DNA of 32,200 nucleotides from Planctomycetota bacterium (GTDB lineage Bacteria; Planctomycetota; Planctomycetia; Gemmatales; Gemmataceae): assembly GCA_021781415.1 (NCBI GenBank), contig JAJXWW010000055.1, forward strand, positions 1 through 32,200. The letters run 5' to 3'. Position 1 is the first letter of the stretch; every line of letters starts with the position of its first letter. Made by a program: the position numbers and the translations under genes. Below the pieces are notes generated by a model. It did no database searches, was not told the DNA's origin, and saw nothing but the letters and a program-made list of their open reading frames with translations. Of this stretch, positions 1 to 7,094 are shown in pieces.

Positions 1-86
1 GGCTGGCCGACGACCTGGCCGTGCCGCTGGAATTGGAAGAGAGCTACGAACAGAGTTGCAGTATCTTAAATATACCTTCAATGTGA
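1..86 (+). CDS. 3' end of an unidentified gene (partial)
   Basis: The third forward frame stays open from the window edge to a TGA at 84-86 and reads as about 27 residues rich in Leu, Asp and Glu, ending ILNIPSM. Its composition looks more protein-like than the other two frames, but the piece is too short to name. It would belong to a gene starting left of the window. Alternatives are a different frame or no gene at all. Confidence 0.3.
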   Translation, partial: LADDLAVPLELEESYEQSCSILNIPSM

Positions 87-151
87 TGGGAGATTCGCAC
101 AGACGGTTGAATCTCGTTTACGGAGAATGGCGATTCGAGACAAGTTGACCG

Positions 152-180
152 TTGACGCCGACGCTTGGAACGCTTACTCT
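152..180 (+). promoter_or_regulatory. Predicted sigma70-type promoter of the hydrolase gene
   Basis: TTGACG (152-157) and TACTCT (175-180) are separated by 17 bp. This would place transcription start about 40 bp before the ATG at 225. The -35 box matches consensus well and the -10 box only moderately. Confidence 0.45.
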
Positions 181-224
181 CGGAGCATAACGCCACGACA
201 CCGTCCATCCGAGAGGAACCCGCC

Positions 225-2327
225 ATGAATCGACGAACGTATCTCACGCTTCTGACGCTGATAGTCCTCGCCGTGCCCGTTCGCTCCGGCGAAACCGACA
301 GCCGGTTGGGCAAACCCCGCACCCTCGACAACAAGGACTTCTTCTTTAGCGTCCCGGCCACGAAGGAAGCATGGGAGAAGCGACGGCAGATTGTCCGCGA
401 GCAAGTCCTCGTCGCCGCCGGACTGTGGCCGATGCCAGTCAAGACGCCGCTCAAGCCCGTCATCCACGGCAAGATCGACCGCGACGATTACACCATCGAG
501 AAAGTGTTTTTCGCCAGTCTTCCCGGTCATTACGTCAGCGGCAACCTCTATCGTCCCAAGGCGAGCGGGGGGCGTAAGCCCCCTGAGTCCAAACTCCCCG
601 GCGTTCTCTGTCCACACGGGCACTGGCCCAACGGCCGATTCTATGAGGCCGACGACAAAACCGTGGCCGCCCAGATCAAACAAGGCGCGGAGAAGACTCC
701 AGAAGGAGCCAAATATCCCCTCCAAGCCCGCTGCGCTCAACTGGCGCGCATGGGTTGCGTCGTCTTCCACTACGACATGGTGGGCTATGCCGACAGCACC
801 GCAATCGAGCATCGCAAGGGATTCACGGACGCCGACGCCGAACTACGGATGCAGAGTTTCCTCGGTCTGCAAACCTGGAACAGCGTCCGCTCACTCGATT
901 TTTTGCTGAGTTTGCCGGAGGTCGATGCGAAGCGCATCGGCGTCACGGGTTCGAGCGGCGGCGGGACGCAGACGTTTCTGCTCTGCTCCGTAGACGACCG
1001 CCCCGCCGTCGCCTTTCCCGCCGTCATGGTGTCTACGGCCATGCAGGGTGGCTGCGTCGGCGAGAACAGTTCGCATCTGCGCGTGGGCACGGGAAATATC
1101 GAGATCGCGGGTCTCTTCGCTCCGAAACCATTGGGCATGACCGGGGCAAACGATTGGACCATCGACATTGAGCGCAAGGGACTGCCGGAGTTGAAGGCGC
1201 TGTACAAACTCTACGGCGTCGAGGATCGCGTCCTCGCGCGCTGCTTTCCCCAGTTCGGACACAACTACAACCAGGTCAGCCGCGAAGTCATGTACAATTG
1301 GTTCAATAAACATCTGCAATTAGGACAATCCGAACCGGTCGTCGAGAGGCCGTTCAAGCCCGTGCCGCCGAAGGAACTGAGCGTCTACGATACGGGCCAT
1401 CCGCGTCCTGCCGACACCGTAAATGCCGAACGCTTGCGGCAATACATGACGGAAGAATCCGACAAACAGATCGCGGCACTTCTGCCCAAGGATGCGAAGA
1501 GTTTGGCCGAGTATCGCCGCGTCTTCGGGGGCGCGCTCCGTGCGATGATTCACGACGAGCTACCCAAAGGCAACGAAGTCGAGGAGATCCGACAAGACGA
1601 GATGGAAAAGCACGACGGCTACTCGTCCCGTCGCTTTTTCTTGACCCGGAAGGGCCAGAACGAACGCATCCCGGCGCTGGGATTGCTGCCCGAAAAGTTC
1701 GACGGCACGGTCGTCGTATGGATTCACCCGAACGGCAAGGCGAGCCTGTTTCAGGACGGCAAGCTGACCTCGGCGGCCAAGACCATCCTCGACAGTAAGG
1801 CCGCGATTCTCGCCGTAGATGTGTTCGGCGTCGGCGAACTGTCTCTCGCAAAACCCTACTCCGTTAATCCTCAATATGCTGGCTTCACCTTCGGCTACAA
1901 CCGCTCGCTGCTCGCGCAGCGCGTCCACGACATCCTGACGGCGGTTGCCTTCGCCAAAAACCACGACAAAGTCCAGACGGTCCATCTCGTCGGCTTCGAC
2001 AAATCCGGCCCGTGGGTTCTCTTGGCGCGCGGTCTATGCGGCGATGCCGTGGCTAGGACGGCGGCAGACTTCAACGGTTTCCGCTTCGACCAAGTGCGAA
2101 CGACGACCGATGAAATGATGCTCCCCGGCGCGCTCAAGTACGGCGGCCTACCGGCTCTAGCCGCACTGGCTGCGCCCGGCGAACTGTTCGTCCACAACTA
2201 TCGCAACACCGGCTCCGGCCAATGGCTCAAACCCGTCTACGAAGCCGCAGGCGCGAAGAATAACCACCAAAGAGTATCCGCAAAAGAGACGGACGACAAA
2301 GTGGTCGAGTGGCTGATGCATAGATGA
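225..2327 (+). CDS. Secreted tandem alpha/beta hydrolase, acetyl-xylan-esterase-like
   Basis: A 700-residue protein. The ATG at 225 is preferred over the upstream ATG at 165 because GAGAGGAA precedes it and a signal peptide follows directly (MNRRTYLTLLTLIVLAVPVRSG). The N-terminal half is an alpha/beta hydrolase of the type often annotated as acetyl xylan esterase in planctomycetes. Its nucleophile elbow GSSGG carries Ser244, the likely acid is Asp310 (GANDW) and the likely base His346 (FGHNYN). The C-terminal half resembles a second hydrolase fold, but the elbow reads GFDKSG with no Ser in the nucleophile position, so it is probably non-catalytic. The expected role is ester hydrolysis on an exported carbohydrate or similar substrate; the substrate is unknown. 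A GC palindrome at 568-583 adds the peptide ASGGRKPPES near residue 115. It converges with the HEAT-repeat gene. Confidence 0.85.
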   Translation: MNRRTYLTLLTLIVLAVPVRSGETDSRLGKPRTLDNKDFFFSVPATKEAWEKRRQIVREQVLVAAGLWPMPVKTPLKPVIHGKIDRDDYTIEKVFFASLPGHYVSGNLYRPKASGGRKPPESKLPGVLCPHGHWPNGRFYEADDKTVAAQIKQGAEKTPEGAKYPLQARCAQLARMGCVVFHYDMVGYADSTAIEHRKGFTDADAELRMQSFLGLQTWNSVRSLDFLLSLPEVDAKRIGVTGSSGGGTQTFLLCSVDDRPAVAFPAVMVSTAMQGGCVGENSSHLRVGTGNIEIAGLFAPKPLGMTGANDWTIDIERKGLPELKALYKLYGVEDRVLARCFPQFGHNYNQVSREVMYNWFNKHLQLGQSEPVVERPFKPVPPKELSVYDTGHPRPADTVNAERLRQYMTEESDKQIAALLPKDAKSLAEYRRVFGGALRAMIHDELPKGNEVEEIRQDEMEKHDGYSSRRFFLTRKGQNERIPALGLLPEKFDGTVVVWIHPNGKASLFQDGKLTSAAKTILDSKAAILAVDVFGVGELSLAKPYSVNPQYAGFTFGYNRSLLAQRVHDILTAVAFAKNHDKVQTVHLVGFDKSGPWVLLARGLCGDAVARTAADFNGFRFDQVRTTTDEMMLPGALKYGGLPALAALAAPGELFVHNYRNTGSGQWLKPVYEAAGAKNNHQRVSAKETDDKVVEWLMHR
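568..583. repeat. REP-like palindrome inside the hydrolase gene
   Basis: GGGGGC-GTAA-GCCCCC is a perfect 6-bp stem with a 4-base loop, lying in frame within the coding region. It encodes a Gly/Arg/Lys/Pro stretch between a beta-strand (GNLYRPK) and the conserved LPGVLCPHGHW segment. From memory, palindromes of this form are dispersed in planctomycete genomes; only this copy was seen in the window. Confidence 0.55.
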
Positions 2328-2338
2328 GCTTTATGGAT

Positions 2339-2364
2339 GCGGACGGCGGTGAGACGCCGTCCGC
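2339..2364. terminator. Bidirectional hairpin between convergent genes
   Basis: GCGGACGGCG (2339-2348) and CGCCGTCCGC (2355-2364) form a perfect 10-bp stem with a 6-base loop in the 49-bp gap between the convergent hydrolase and HEAT-repeat genes. There is no clear T-run, so it may be a transcription-stopping hairpin or a REP-type repeat in a terminator position. Confidence 0.55.
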
Positions 2365-2376
2365 GAGTAAGGGTCG

Positions 2377-3606
2377 CTAAGGCTTGCCACTCGGTCGCTG
2401 CTTCCACCACTTGAGCCAAGAGGCGACGGCTTCCTCACGTTCGCGGCGAGAGGAATCGCGGTAGGGGCCGAAGTCCTCTCCGGTTAGCTTCACGAGGGCG
2501 GCGCGAGCCGCTTGCACGGCGTCCATCTCCGGATCGTTCAAGAGTCCAATAAGATCGCCAATGTGTTCCTTGGCCAGCTTGCGACCGCAGGCCAAAGCGG
2601 CACCACAGCGAATTTCAAGATTGTCGTCTTGCAGTTTGTCGCGCAGCACCGACGCCGACAAACGGCACAAACGATGCGTCAAGATATCGCGAGCCTGGTG
2701 TCGCACCTCGCCATCGAGCTTGGCAATGGCGAGGGCCAAAACGACAGTGTTGTCGTCGTCAGCGCCGTCGCGGAAACCGGCGAGCAGAGCGAGCTGCGCG
2801 TCGCCCTTGGCCTCCAGCAAGGCGTTGGGAGTTCCCTTTGGCGCGGGACGTTCCGCAGGTTGGATAATCAACGGCACAATGTCGATCGGTTCTGCTTTGA
2901 CTGGCTTGCCCGCCTGCGGCGCTTTCTTAGCCAACGTCTCCGGCGACGCACTCTTTTGCAACTCCAACCAATGCCGCCACTTCTCCACCGCCCGCTCAAC
3001 CCCTCGCCGCGAAGCGCCGGGGACAGGACCGAAATCGGTACCGCGAGCGAGGCGGACTATTGCATCGTGTGCCGCCTGGCGAATTTCAGGTAGCGGGTCA
3101 TTCAGCGATTGAATTATCTCGGCTTCCAGGTGAATCTTCCGTTGGCCAATTATGGTGATGATTAGCAGGCGAGCAAACGGATCCTTACTTTGTAATTGTT
3201 TTTGTAATACATCTGGTTTTTCCTTCGTAATCTTGTCAATAAATAATTTCACGGAAGACTGTTGGAATAGAAGAGTTACCAATTGTCGTTCTTGCTTTTC
3301 CAACATATCAAAAGCCGTCTTGTCCTCCTGTATTTCTCTTTGTTGTCGTTGCAATCGAAATAATTGAAAATTGTGCAATTGTTGCATTTGTGTATCTAAT
3401 GTGAGTTGTATATTAATCGAGATCGCTTGCGTAGATGAATTATATGGCATTCCGAATGCTCTCAGAAGCACAGTCTCGCGGATGCTGCTAATCGATCCGG
3501 AAAAGCAGGCGTCGGGAGGAACACCTTTACCTAGATTATTCCAAACGTACATCAAAACTTCCGGGTTGTTAGTAGCCTGTACCAGACTACTGAGCTTGGA
3601 GCTCAA
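2377..3606 (-). CDS. C-terminal part of HEAT-repeat protein, cut off by an in-frame TGA
   Basis: This frame continues exactly the frame of the upstream gene (3619-5088) after a single TGA at 3621-3619. The first possible start is a TTG at 3606, four sense codons after the stop, and no well-placed Shine-Dalgarno sequence precedes it. A later ATG at 3549 has GGAAG five bases upstream and could allow reinitiation. The product (409 residues from the TTG) has a Gln-rich helical stretch at about 73-140 and HEAT-like helices. Two copies of a module follow the pattern DFGP...SRR...AV..W..W, at 191-213 and 378-401. It has no signal peptide of its own, which supports its being the tail of the exported upstream protein. 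Bases 3130-3480 are strikingly AT-rich. It is probably a pseudogene half or a readthrough product; a sequencing error is also possible. Confidence 0.65.
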   Translation of the reverse strand: MSSKLSSLVQATNNPEVLMYVWNNLGKGVPPDACFSGSISSIRETVLLRAFGMPYNSSTQAISINIQLTLDTQMQQLHNFQLFRLQRQQREIQEDKTAFDMLEKQERQLVTLLFQQSSVKLFIDKITKEKPDVLQKQLQSKDPFARLLIITIIGQRKIHLEAEIIQSLNDPLPEIRQAAHDAIVRLARGTDFGPVPGASRRGVERAVEKWRHWLELQKSASPETLAKKAPQAGKPVKAEPIDIVPLIIQPAERPAPKGTPNALLEAKGDAQLALLAGFRDGADDDNTVVLALAIAKLDGEVRHQARDILTHRLCRLSASVLRDKLQDDNLEIRCGAALACGRKLAKEHIGDLIGLLNDPEMDAVQAARAALVKLTGEDFGPYRDSSRREREEAVASWLKWWKQRPSGKP

Positions 3607-3618
3607 TGCGTCGGCCGG

Positions 3619-5088
3619 TCAGCAATCTCCTAAATCGAACATGGCAATGTAATTGATTCCTGCGACTAACCCGAAAACGGCTTCCTCCTGCAGCATCTGA
3701 AGGATGGTTTCCATTCGCTGCTGAATGGTTGACATGAAGGCCCAACCCGCGTATCCTCGAAGGGTCGTTTTGAAGACAATATAAGTCATAATGAAATGAT
3801 ATGCTTGCTGTGGGGTCATTAGATGTAGACCGCCTTGAGCCTTACCACCTCCCTGTCCGCCTGGGACATTTGCAATGCCTTGAATTATGCGTAAGTCATC
3901 GAGTTCATCTTGAATTTCTCTCAGAACTCTTCTTACTGCGAGATTGACTTCGACTTTACCACGTTGGATTCTAGCGATTGCCATCGCGCCGCTGAGACGG
4001 ACCTGAACATTCTCATCAGTTAAAACGCGCGTCAAACTCGGAATAGCAGATTGCGCGGCAGGTCCAATGCTTCCCAACGTCAAGGCTGCTTTGCAGCGAA
4101 CTTGAGGTTCCTTGTGTCCAAGATCCTTCAGCAAAGGCGACAAGGGATTGGCATCTTTAATGGCCATATTTATTTGCAGTGCAGGTGCCAGCCACGCTTC
4201 CTTACTTTCGGCTTTGCGGACTTTTTCCAACAAGTCGGGAACGCCAGCCATTGTCAAAAGTACCAGCGCATTTGCCGTCTTTCGATGAACTTCCCGTTTC
4301 TTATCCTTCAGTGCATCGAGTAACTCCGGTACCGCGTCGGCGGCTTCGAGTCCCATCTTGCCCAGTGCCTCGGCGGCGGCGGCGCGGATGCGATGGTCGT
4401 CGTCCTTCATGGCTTTTCGCAGAGCCGGCACCGCGTTTTTCGCCAGGGGGCCGAACAACCCTATGGTCTTGATCGCATCCAAGCGTACTTCCGCTTTGTC
4501 CTCGCCGAGCGCGTCGCACAACGGTTCGACGGCGGCGGGACCGATTTTGCTGAGGGCCTGACCAACGTGTTGACGCACACGCACACTTGAATCGTGGAAC
4601 CGCTGAGCTAACGGGGACGCCGCTTCCTTCCCTTCGGCACCCATTTCGCCCAAGGCATCAATAACAGCAACACGCACCTCCGAGTTTTTGTCTTTCAACG
4701 CTTCGATGAGAGCCGGCACGGCTTCCTTGTCGTCGGAACCTGCCTGGGCCAACGCATGTGCGGCGAGCTTGCGTATATCGGGATTGCGGTCTTTCAGCGC
4801 CTTTATCAATTCTCCTGCCGCGGGCTGGCCAATCTGTGCCAAGGACTTCGCCGCGGCGAGATGGAGTTCCGCAAACGGATCGTGTAGGAGTTTGCCCAGG
4901 ATCGGCACGGCGTCGCGGCCGGCGAGGCCGAGGTTGCCGATCTGAACGACGGCTTGGTGGCGGGATCGAAGGTTGCCGCGGGAAAGCTGAGCGAGAAGAT
5001 CGACGAGCGTCGCAGGCTTGCGCTCCTCGGCGGCTTGGATGCAATGGGTCCAAGCCAGAATCAGGGTCGCGACGAGCAGTTTACGCAT
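3619..5088 (-). CDS. Secreted HEAT-repeat protein (N-terminal part of interrupted gene)
   Basis: This codes for 489 residues up to the TGA. The ATG at 5088 is chosen because GGAGG lies 7 bases upstream and a signal peptide follows (MRKLLVATLILAWTHCIQA). Residues from about 30 to 370 are a run of HEAT/PBS-lyase-like repeats of about 37 residues, with the recurrent pattern VPALIEALKDKNSEVR..A..ALG.MG. The chain then changes to an Ala/Gly/Tyr region (TPQQAYHFIMTYIVFKTTLRG) and ends GINYIAMFDLGDC. HEAT solenoids are protein-binding scaffolds; the partner is unknown. The in-frame continuation after the stop reads PADALSSKLSS and on into the next feature, giving about 900 residues if uninterrupted. 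Confidence 0.8.
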   Translation of the reverse strand: MRKLLVATLILAWTHCIQAAEERKPATLVDLLAQLSRGNLRSRHQAVVQIGNLGLAGRDAVPILGKLLHDPFAELHLAAAKSLAQIGQPAAGELIKALKDRNPDIRKLAAHALAQAGSDDKEAVPALIEALKDKNSEVRVAVIDALGEMGAEGKEAASPLAQRFHDSSVRVRQHVGQALSKIGPAAVEPLCDALGEDKAEVRLDAIKTIGLFGPLAKNAVPALRKAMKDDDHRIRAAAAEALGKMGLEAADAVPELLDALKDKKREVHRKTANALVLLTMAGVPDLLEKVRKAESKEAWLAPALQINMAIKDANPLSPLLKDLGHKEPQVRCKAALTLGSIGPAAQSAIPSLTRVLTDENVQVRLSGAMAIARIQRGKVEVNLAVRRVLREIQDELDDLRIIQGIANVPGGQGGGKAQGGLHLMTPQQAYHFIMTYIVFKTTLRGYAGWAFMSTIQQRMETILQMLQEEAVFGLVAGINYIAMFDLGDC

Positions 5089-5206
5089 GAGGAACCTCCA
5101 CCGGGCGATGGTCTCTTCCCCCAATTTCTAGTTTGAACGAAAGCAAGGCTTCTTTGCAAGCGAATTCGGCATTCTTACTGAAAATTAACGAAGATCGAGA
5201 TTGGTC

Positions 5207-5235
5207 TTGCGATCCGTCGCCGCCTTTTCTATAGA
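5207..5235 (+). promoter_or_regulatory. Predicted sigma70-type promoter of the UPF0316 gene
   Basis: TTGCGA (5207-5212) and TATAGA (5230-5235) are separated by 17 bp, in the 182-bp gap between divergent genes. The predicted transcript starts about 30 bases before the GTG start. No equally good promoter was seen for the minus-strand HEAT gene in this gap. Confidence 0.55.
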
Positions 5236-5270
5236 GACCGTCCTTCTTTGCTGACGGAGGAGGGTCGTCT

Positions 5271-5843
5271 GTGTCTGATTCAACTGGTTCGTTGCCGCTG
5301 TATATTTTTGCCGCCGAGGTTTGCGTGGTGACGCTCTCGACGATGCGCACCATTTTCGTCGCTCGGGGGATGAAGTTCTGGGCACCGCTGCTCGGTGTGT
5401 TCGAGGTCAGCATTTGGCTGTTTGCCATCGGCGAAGTGATGAAGAACCTGAGCGATTGGCGTTGCTCGGCAGCGTTCGCCGGTGGGTTCACGCTGGGTAA
5501 TTTTCTGGGCATTCTGTTGGAAGAAAAGTTGGCGATGGGCAGCGTCGGCGTGCATATGATTACGCATCGGGACGCCAGCGGTTTGATCGATGCCTTGCGC
5601 GCGGCGGACTATGGAGTGACGGCCATCGAGGCCCAAGGGGCGACGGGTCGAGTCTACGTCGTCTACACGGTCATTAAACGCCGCAATCTCGAGCGCGTGT
5701 TGACCATCGCCCGGCACCATCATCCCAATGTATTTTATTCAGTGGACGAGTTGCACTCGGCAGCCTTGAACGCGACGCCCTTCCCGCGCCGCCACTGGTC
5801 GGGGTTAGTACCTAGCCAGTTCAAACTGCCTCGCGCCGCCTGA
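5271..5843 (+). CDS. UPF0316 / DUF2179-type membrane protein
   Basis: A 190-residue protein with GTG as start, placed by a strong GGAGGAGGG about 6 bases upstream. Three hydrophobic segments at about 8-27, 36-53 and 65-83 are followed by a soluble C-terminal domain at about 95-165 with the pattern GVHMITHRDASGLIDALR, YGVTAIEAQGATGRVYVVYTVIKR and RVLTIARHHHPNVFYSVDEL. This arrangement matches the UPF0316 family (Bacillus YebE relatives), whose cytoplasmic DUF2179 domain also occurs in YitT-type proteins. The function is unknown; a small-ligand sensor at the membrane is a guess. It is monocistronic and converges with the PilZ gene 15 bp away. Confidence 0.8.
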   Translation: MSDSTGSLPLYIFAAEVCVVTLSTMRTIFVARGMKFWAPLLGVFEVSIWLFAIGEVMKNLSDWRCSAAFAGGFTLGNFLGILLEEKLAMGSVGVHMITHRDASGLIDALRAADYGVTAIEAQGATGRVYVVYTVIKRRNLERVLTIARHHHPNVFYSVDELHSAALNATPFPRRHWSGLVPSQFKLPRAA

Positions 5844-5858
5844 CGGTTCGAGGAAGCA

Positions 5859-6227
5859 TCAAACGATGAGCGGCACGATTTGCTCGTGTTGCAAGGGCTG
5901 AGAGAACGATCCGGCGATCAGATAGAGTTGGCTGCCCTCGCGCTTCGAACGTGCTATCTCGATCTTGGCCGCCAACGAGAAGGTGTGCGAGGCGTTGATG
6001 AATAATACATGAACCATCGTTCCTAAGGGATAATTGCGTTGGGCGAGGACGGCGACACCCTTGGCCGAAAGATTGCGAACGAGCGCCGTCGCGATTTCCG
6101 GATTGTCCTCGGTTCGTAGAAGAGCCACGGTTTGTTCGTTCGGAACAATGCGCCTTCCACCCCGGCGTTCGGCTTTTTTGTGTGGCTGCCCGAGAGCGAA
6201 CAACTGGTTGTGAAGGGACGATTTCAT
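5859..6227 (-). CDS. PilZ-domain protein
   Basis: A 122-residue single-domain protein. The hallmarks of PilZ cyclic-di-GMP binding are visible: an arginine cluster ERRGGRR at 20-26 supplying RxxxR, and NLSAKG at 52-57 matching [DN]xSxxG, followed by the beta-barrel segment (GVAVLAQRNYPLGTMVHVLF). It should bind c-di-GMP in the cytoplasm and act on a partner, since it has no output domain. The start is uncertain: ATG at 6227 or an in-frame GTG at 6239, with no convincing Shine-Dalgarno for either. It follows eutC by 26 bp on the same strand, so it is probably co-transcribed, although no link to ethanolamine is known. Confidence 0.75.
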   Translation of the reverse strand: MKSSLHNQLFALGQPHKKAERRGGRRIVPNEQTVALLRTEDNPEIATALVRNLSAKGVAVLAQRNYPLGTMVHVLFINASHTFSLAAKIEIARSKREGSQLYLIAGSFSQPLQHEQIVPLIV

Positions 6228-6253
6228 GGGTCGGCGCACTCTCTAGCTGCGAT

Positions 6254-7063
6254 TTATGCAAGTCTAGGCCGCGAATCGCCGCCGGTCAAATGTCCGCCTC
6301 CCGTCGACTCGGCGAATTCTTCCTTTATCGACACGCCGCTCGTTTGCGATTGCCTCATGCGCTCCGCCAAGGCGAGAATCCGTCGTGCCGCTTCCTCGAG
6401 TCCGATGCCGCGCGCGTGAATGTTCGAGATCAGATTGCGTTGCGCGTCGGTATGTCCCGGCCGCGGCCGATGGGCCATGTAAGCCGACAAACTCTTCGCC
6501 GTCGCCAAGCCGGGACGTTCGCCGATCAGCAAGACAACCACTTCCGGATTCAGAAGCTCGCCGATATCGTTGAGAATTCCCACGCGACAATGGCGGACGA
6601 AGAATGGCCGACCCATGCTCCACCCGCGCCGTCGGGCTTCGTCGTCGAGTAGAGGTAGCAACTCAGGAACCTGAGCCGCCACGGCAGCTGCGGACAATCC
6701 ATCGCCGATGACGATTTGCATCGTGGAAGCCGAGGGACATTCCGTGCGGATCGTCGCGCGCGCGTCGTCGTCGAGCCTTCGTCCGAGATCGGGGCGCAAG
6801 AGATACTCGGCCTTGGTTCGGGCGCGCGTGGACACTTCAAAGAGACGGAAACGCCGGACGAGATCGACGCCGAGATCGCGGTCGAGGTCGTTCTCGGCGA
6901 CAACGGCGTCGAGAGCCGCGGCACGGTCGGAGCGCAGTTCCAGCTGCGTCGCCGTCCGATACGAGGCACCGGCGCGGCCCGCAAAGAGTCGCGCCGGTGT
7001 CCGCGCCCGAACGACGGCGATCGGGTCCAAATGCTTAGGAAGGGATTCCGAAGCCTCGCTCAT
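6254..7063 (-). CDS. eutC: Ethanolamine ammonia-lyase small subunit EutC
   Basis: A 269-residue protein. EutC pairs with EutB to form the adenosylcobalamin-dependent lyase that converts ethanolamine to acetaldehyde and ammonia. Signature blocks are YLLRPDLGRRL, QIVIGDGLSAAAV, GRPFFVRHCRVGILNDIGELL, LIGERPGLATAKSLSAY and RNLISNIHARG. The ATG at 7063 is chosen because GAGGAGG lies 11 bases upstream; a TTG at 7093 would add ten residues. Compared with enteric EutC (about 295 residues) it lacks most of the N-terminal extension that carries the microcompartment-targeting segment, so it probably works in free cytosol. The tail (SIKEEFAESTGGG) is extra. No eutB or other eut gene is in the window. 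The neighbour upstream is a sugar dehydrogenase gene 31 bp away. Confidence 0.9.
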   Translation of the reverse strand: MSEASESLPKHLDPIAVVRARTPARLFAGRAGASYRTATQLELRSDRAAALDAVVAENDLDRDLGVDLVRRFRLFEVSTRARTKAEYLLRPDLGRRLDDDARATIRTECPSASTMQIVIGDGLSAAAVAAQVPELLPLLDDEARRRGWSMGRPFFVRHCRVGILNDIGELLNPEVVVLLIGERPGLATAKSLSAYMAHRPRPGHTDAQRNLISNIHARGIGLEEAARRILALAERMRQSQTSGVSIKEEFAESTGGGHLTGGDSRPRLA

Positions 7064-7094
7064 TCCGGATCTCGCCTCCTCGTTCGAGGGCAAC

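Noticed and set aside
3590..3621. Selenocysteine insertion at the TGA: a 7-bp hairpin (TTGAGCT-CCA-AGCTCAG) lies 13-29 bases after the codon, a bacterial-SECIS-like distance.
   Set aside because: The loop is CCA and lacks the GU expected at the apex, the protein is a HEAT scaffold with no redox motif, and no selenocysteine genes are in view. A nonsense change is simpler.
5089..5270. Minus-strand promoter for the HEAT-repeat gene.
   Set aside because: Candidate boxes (TTGCAA, TAGAAA) are spaced 23 bp apart, too far for a sigma70 promoter.
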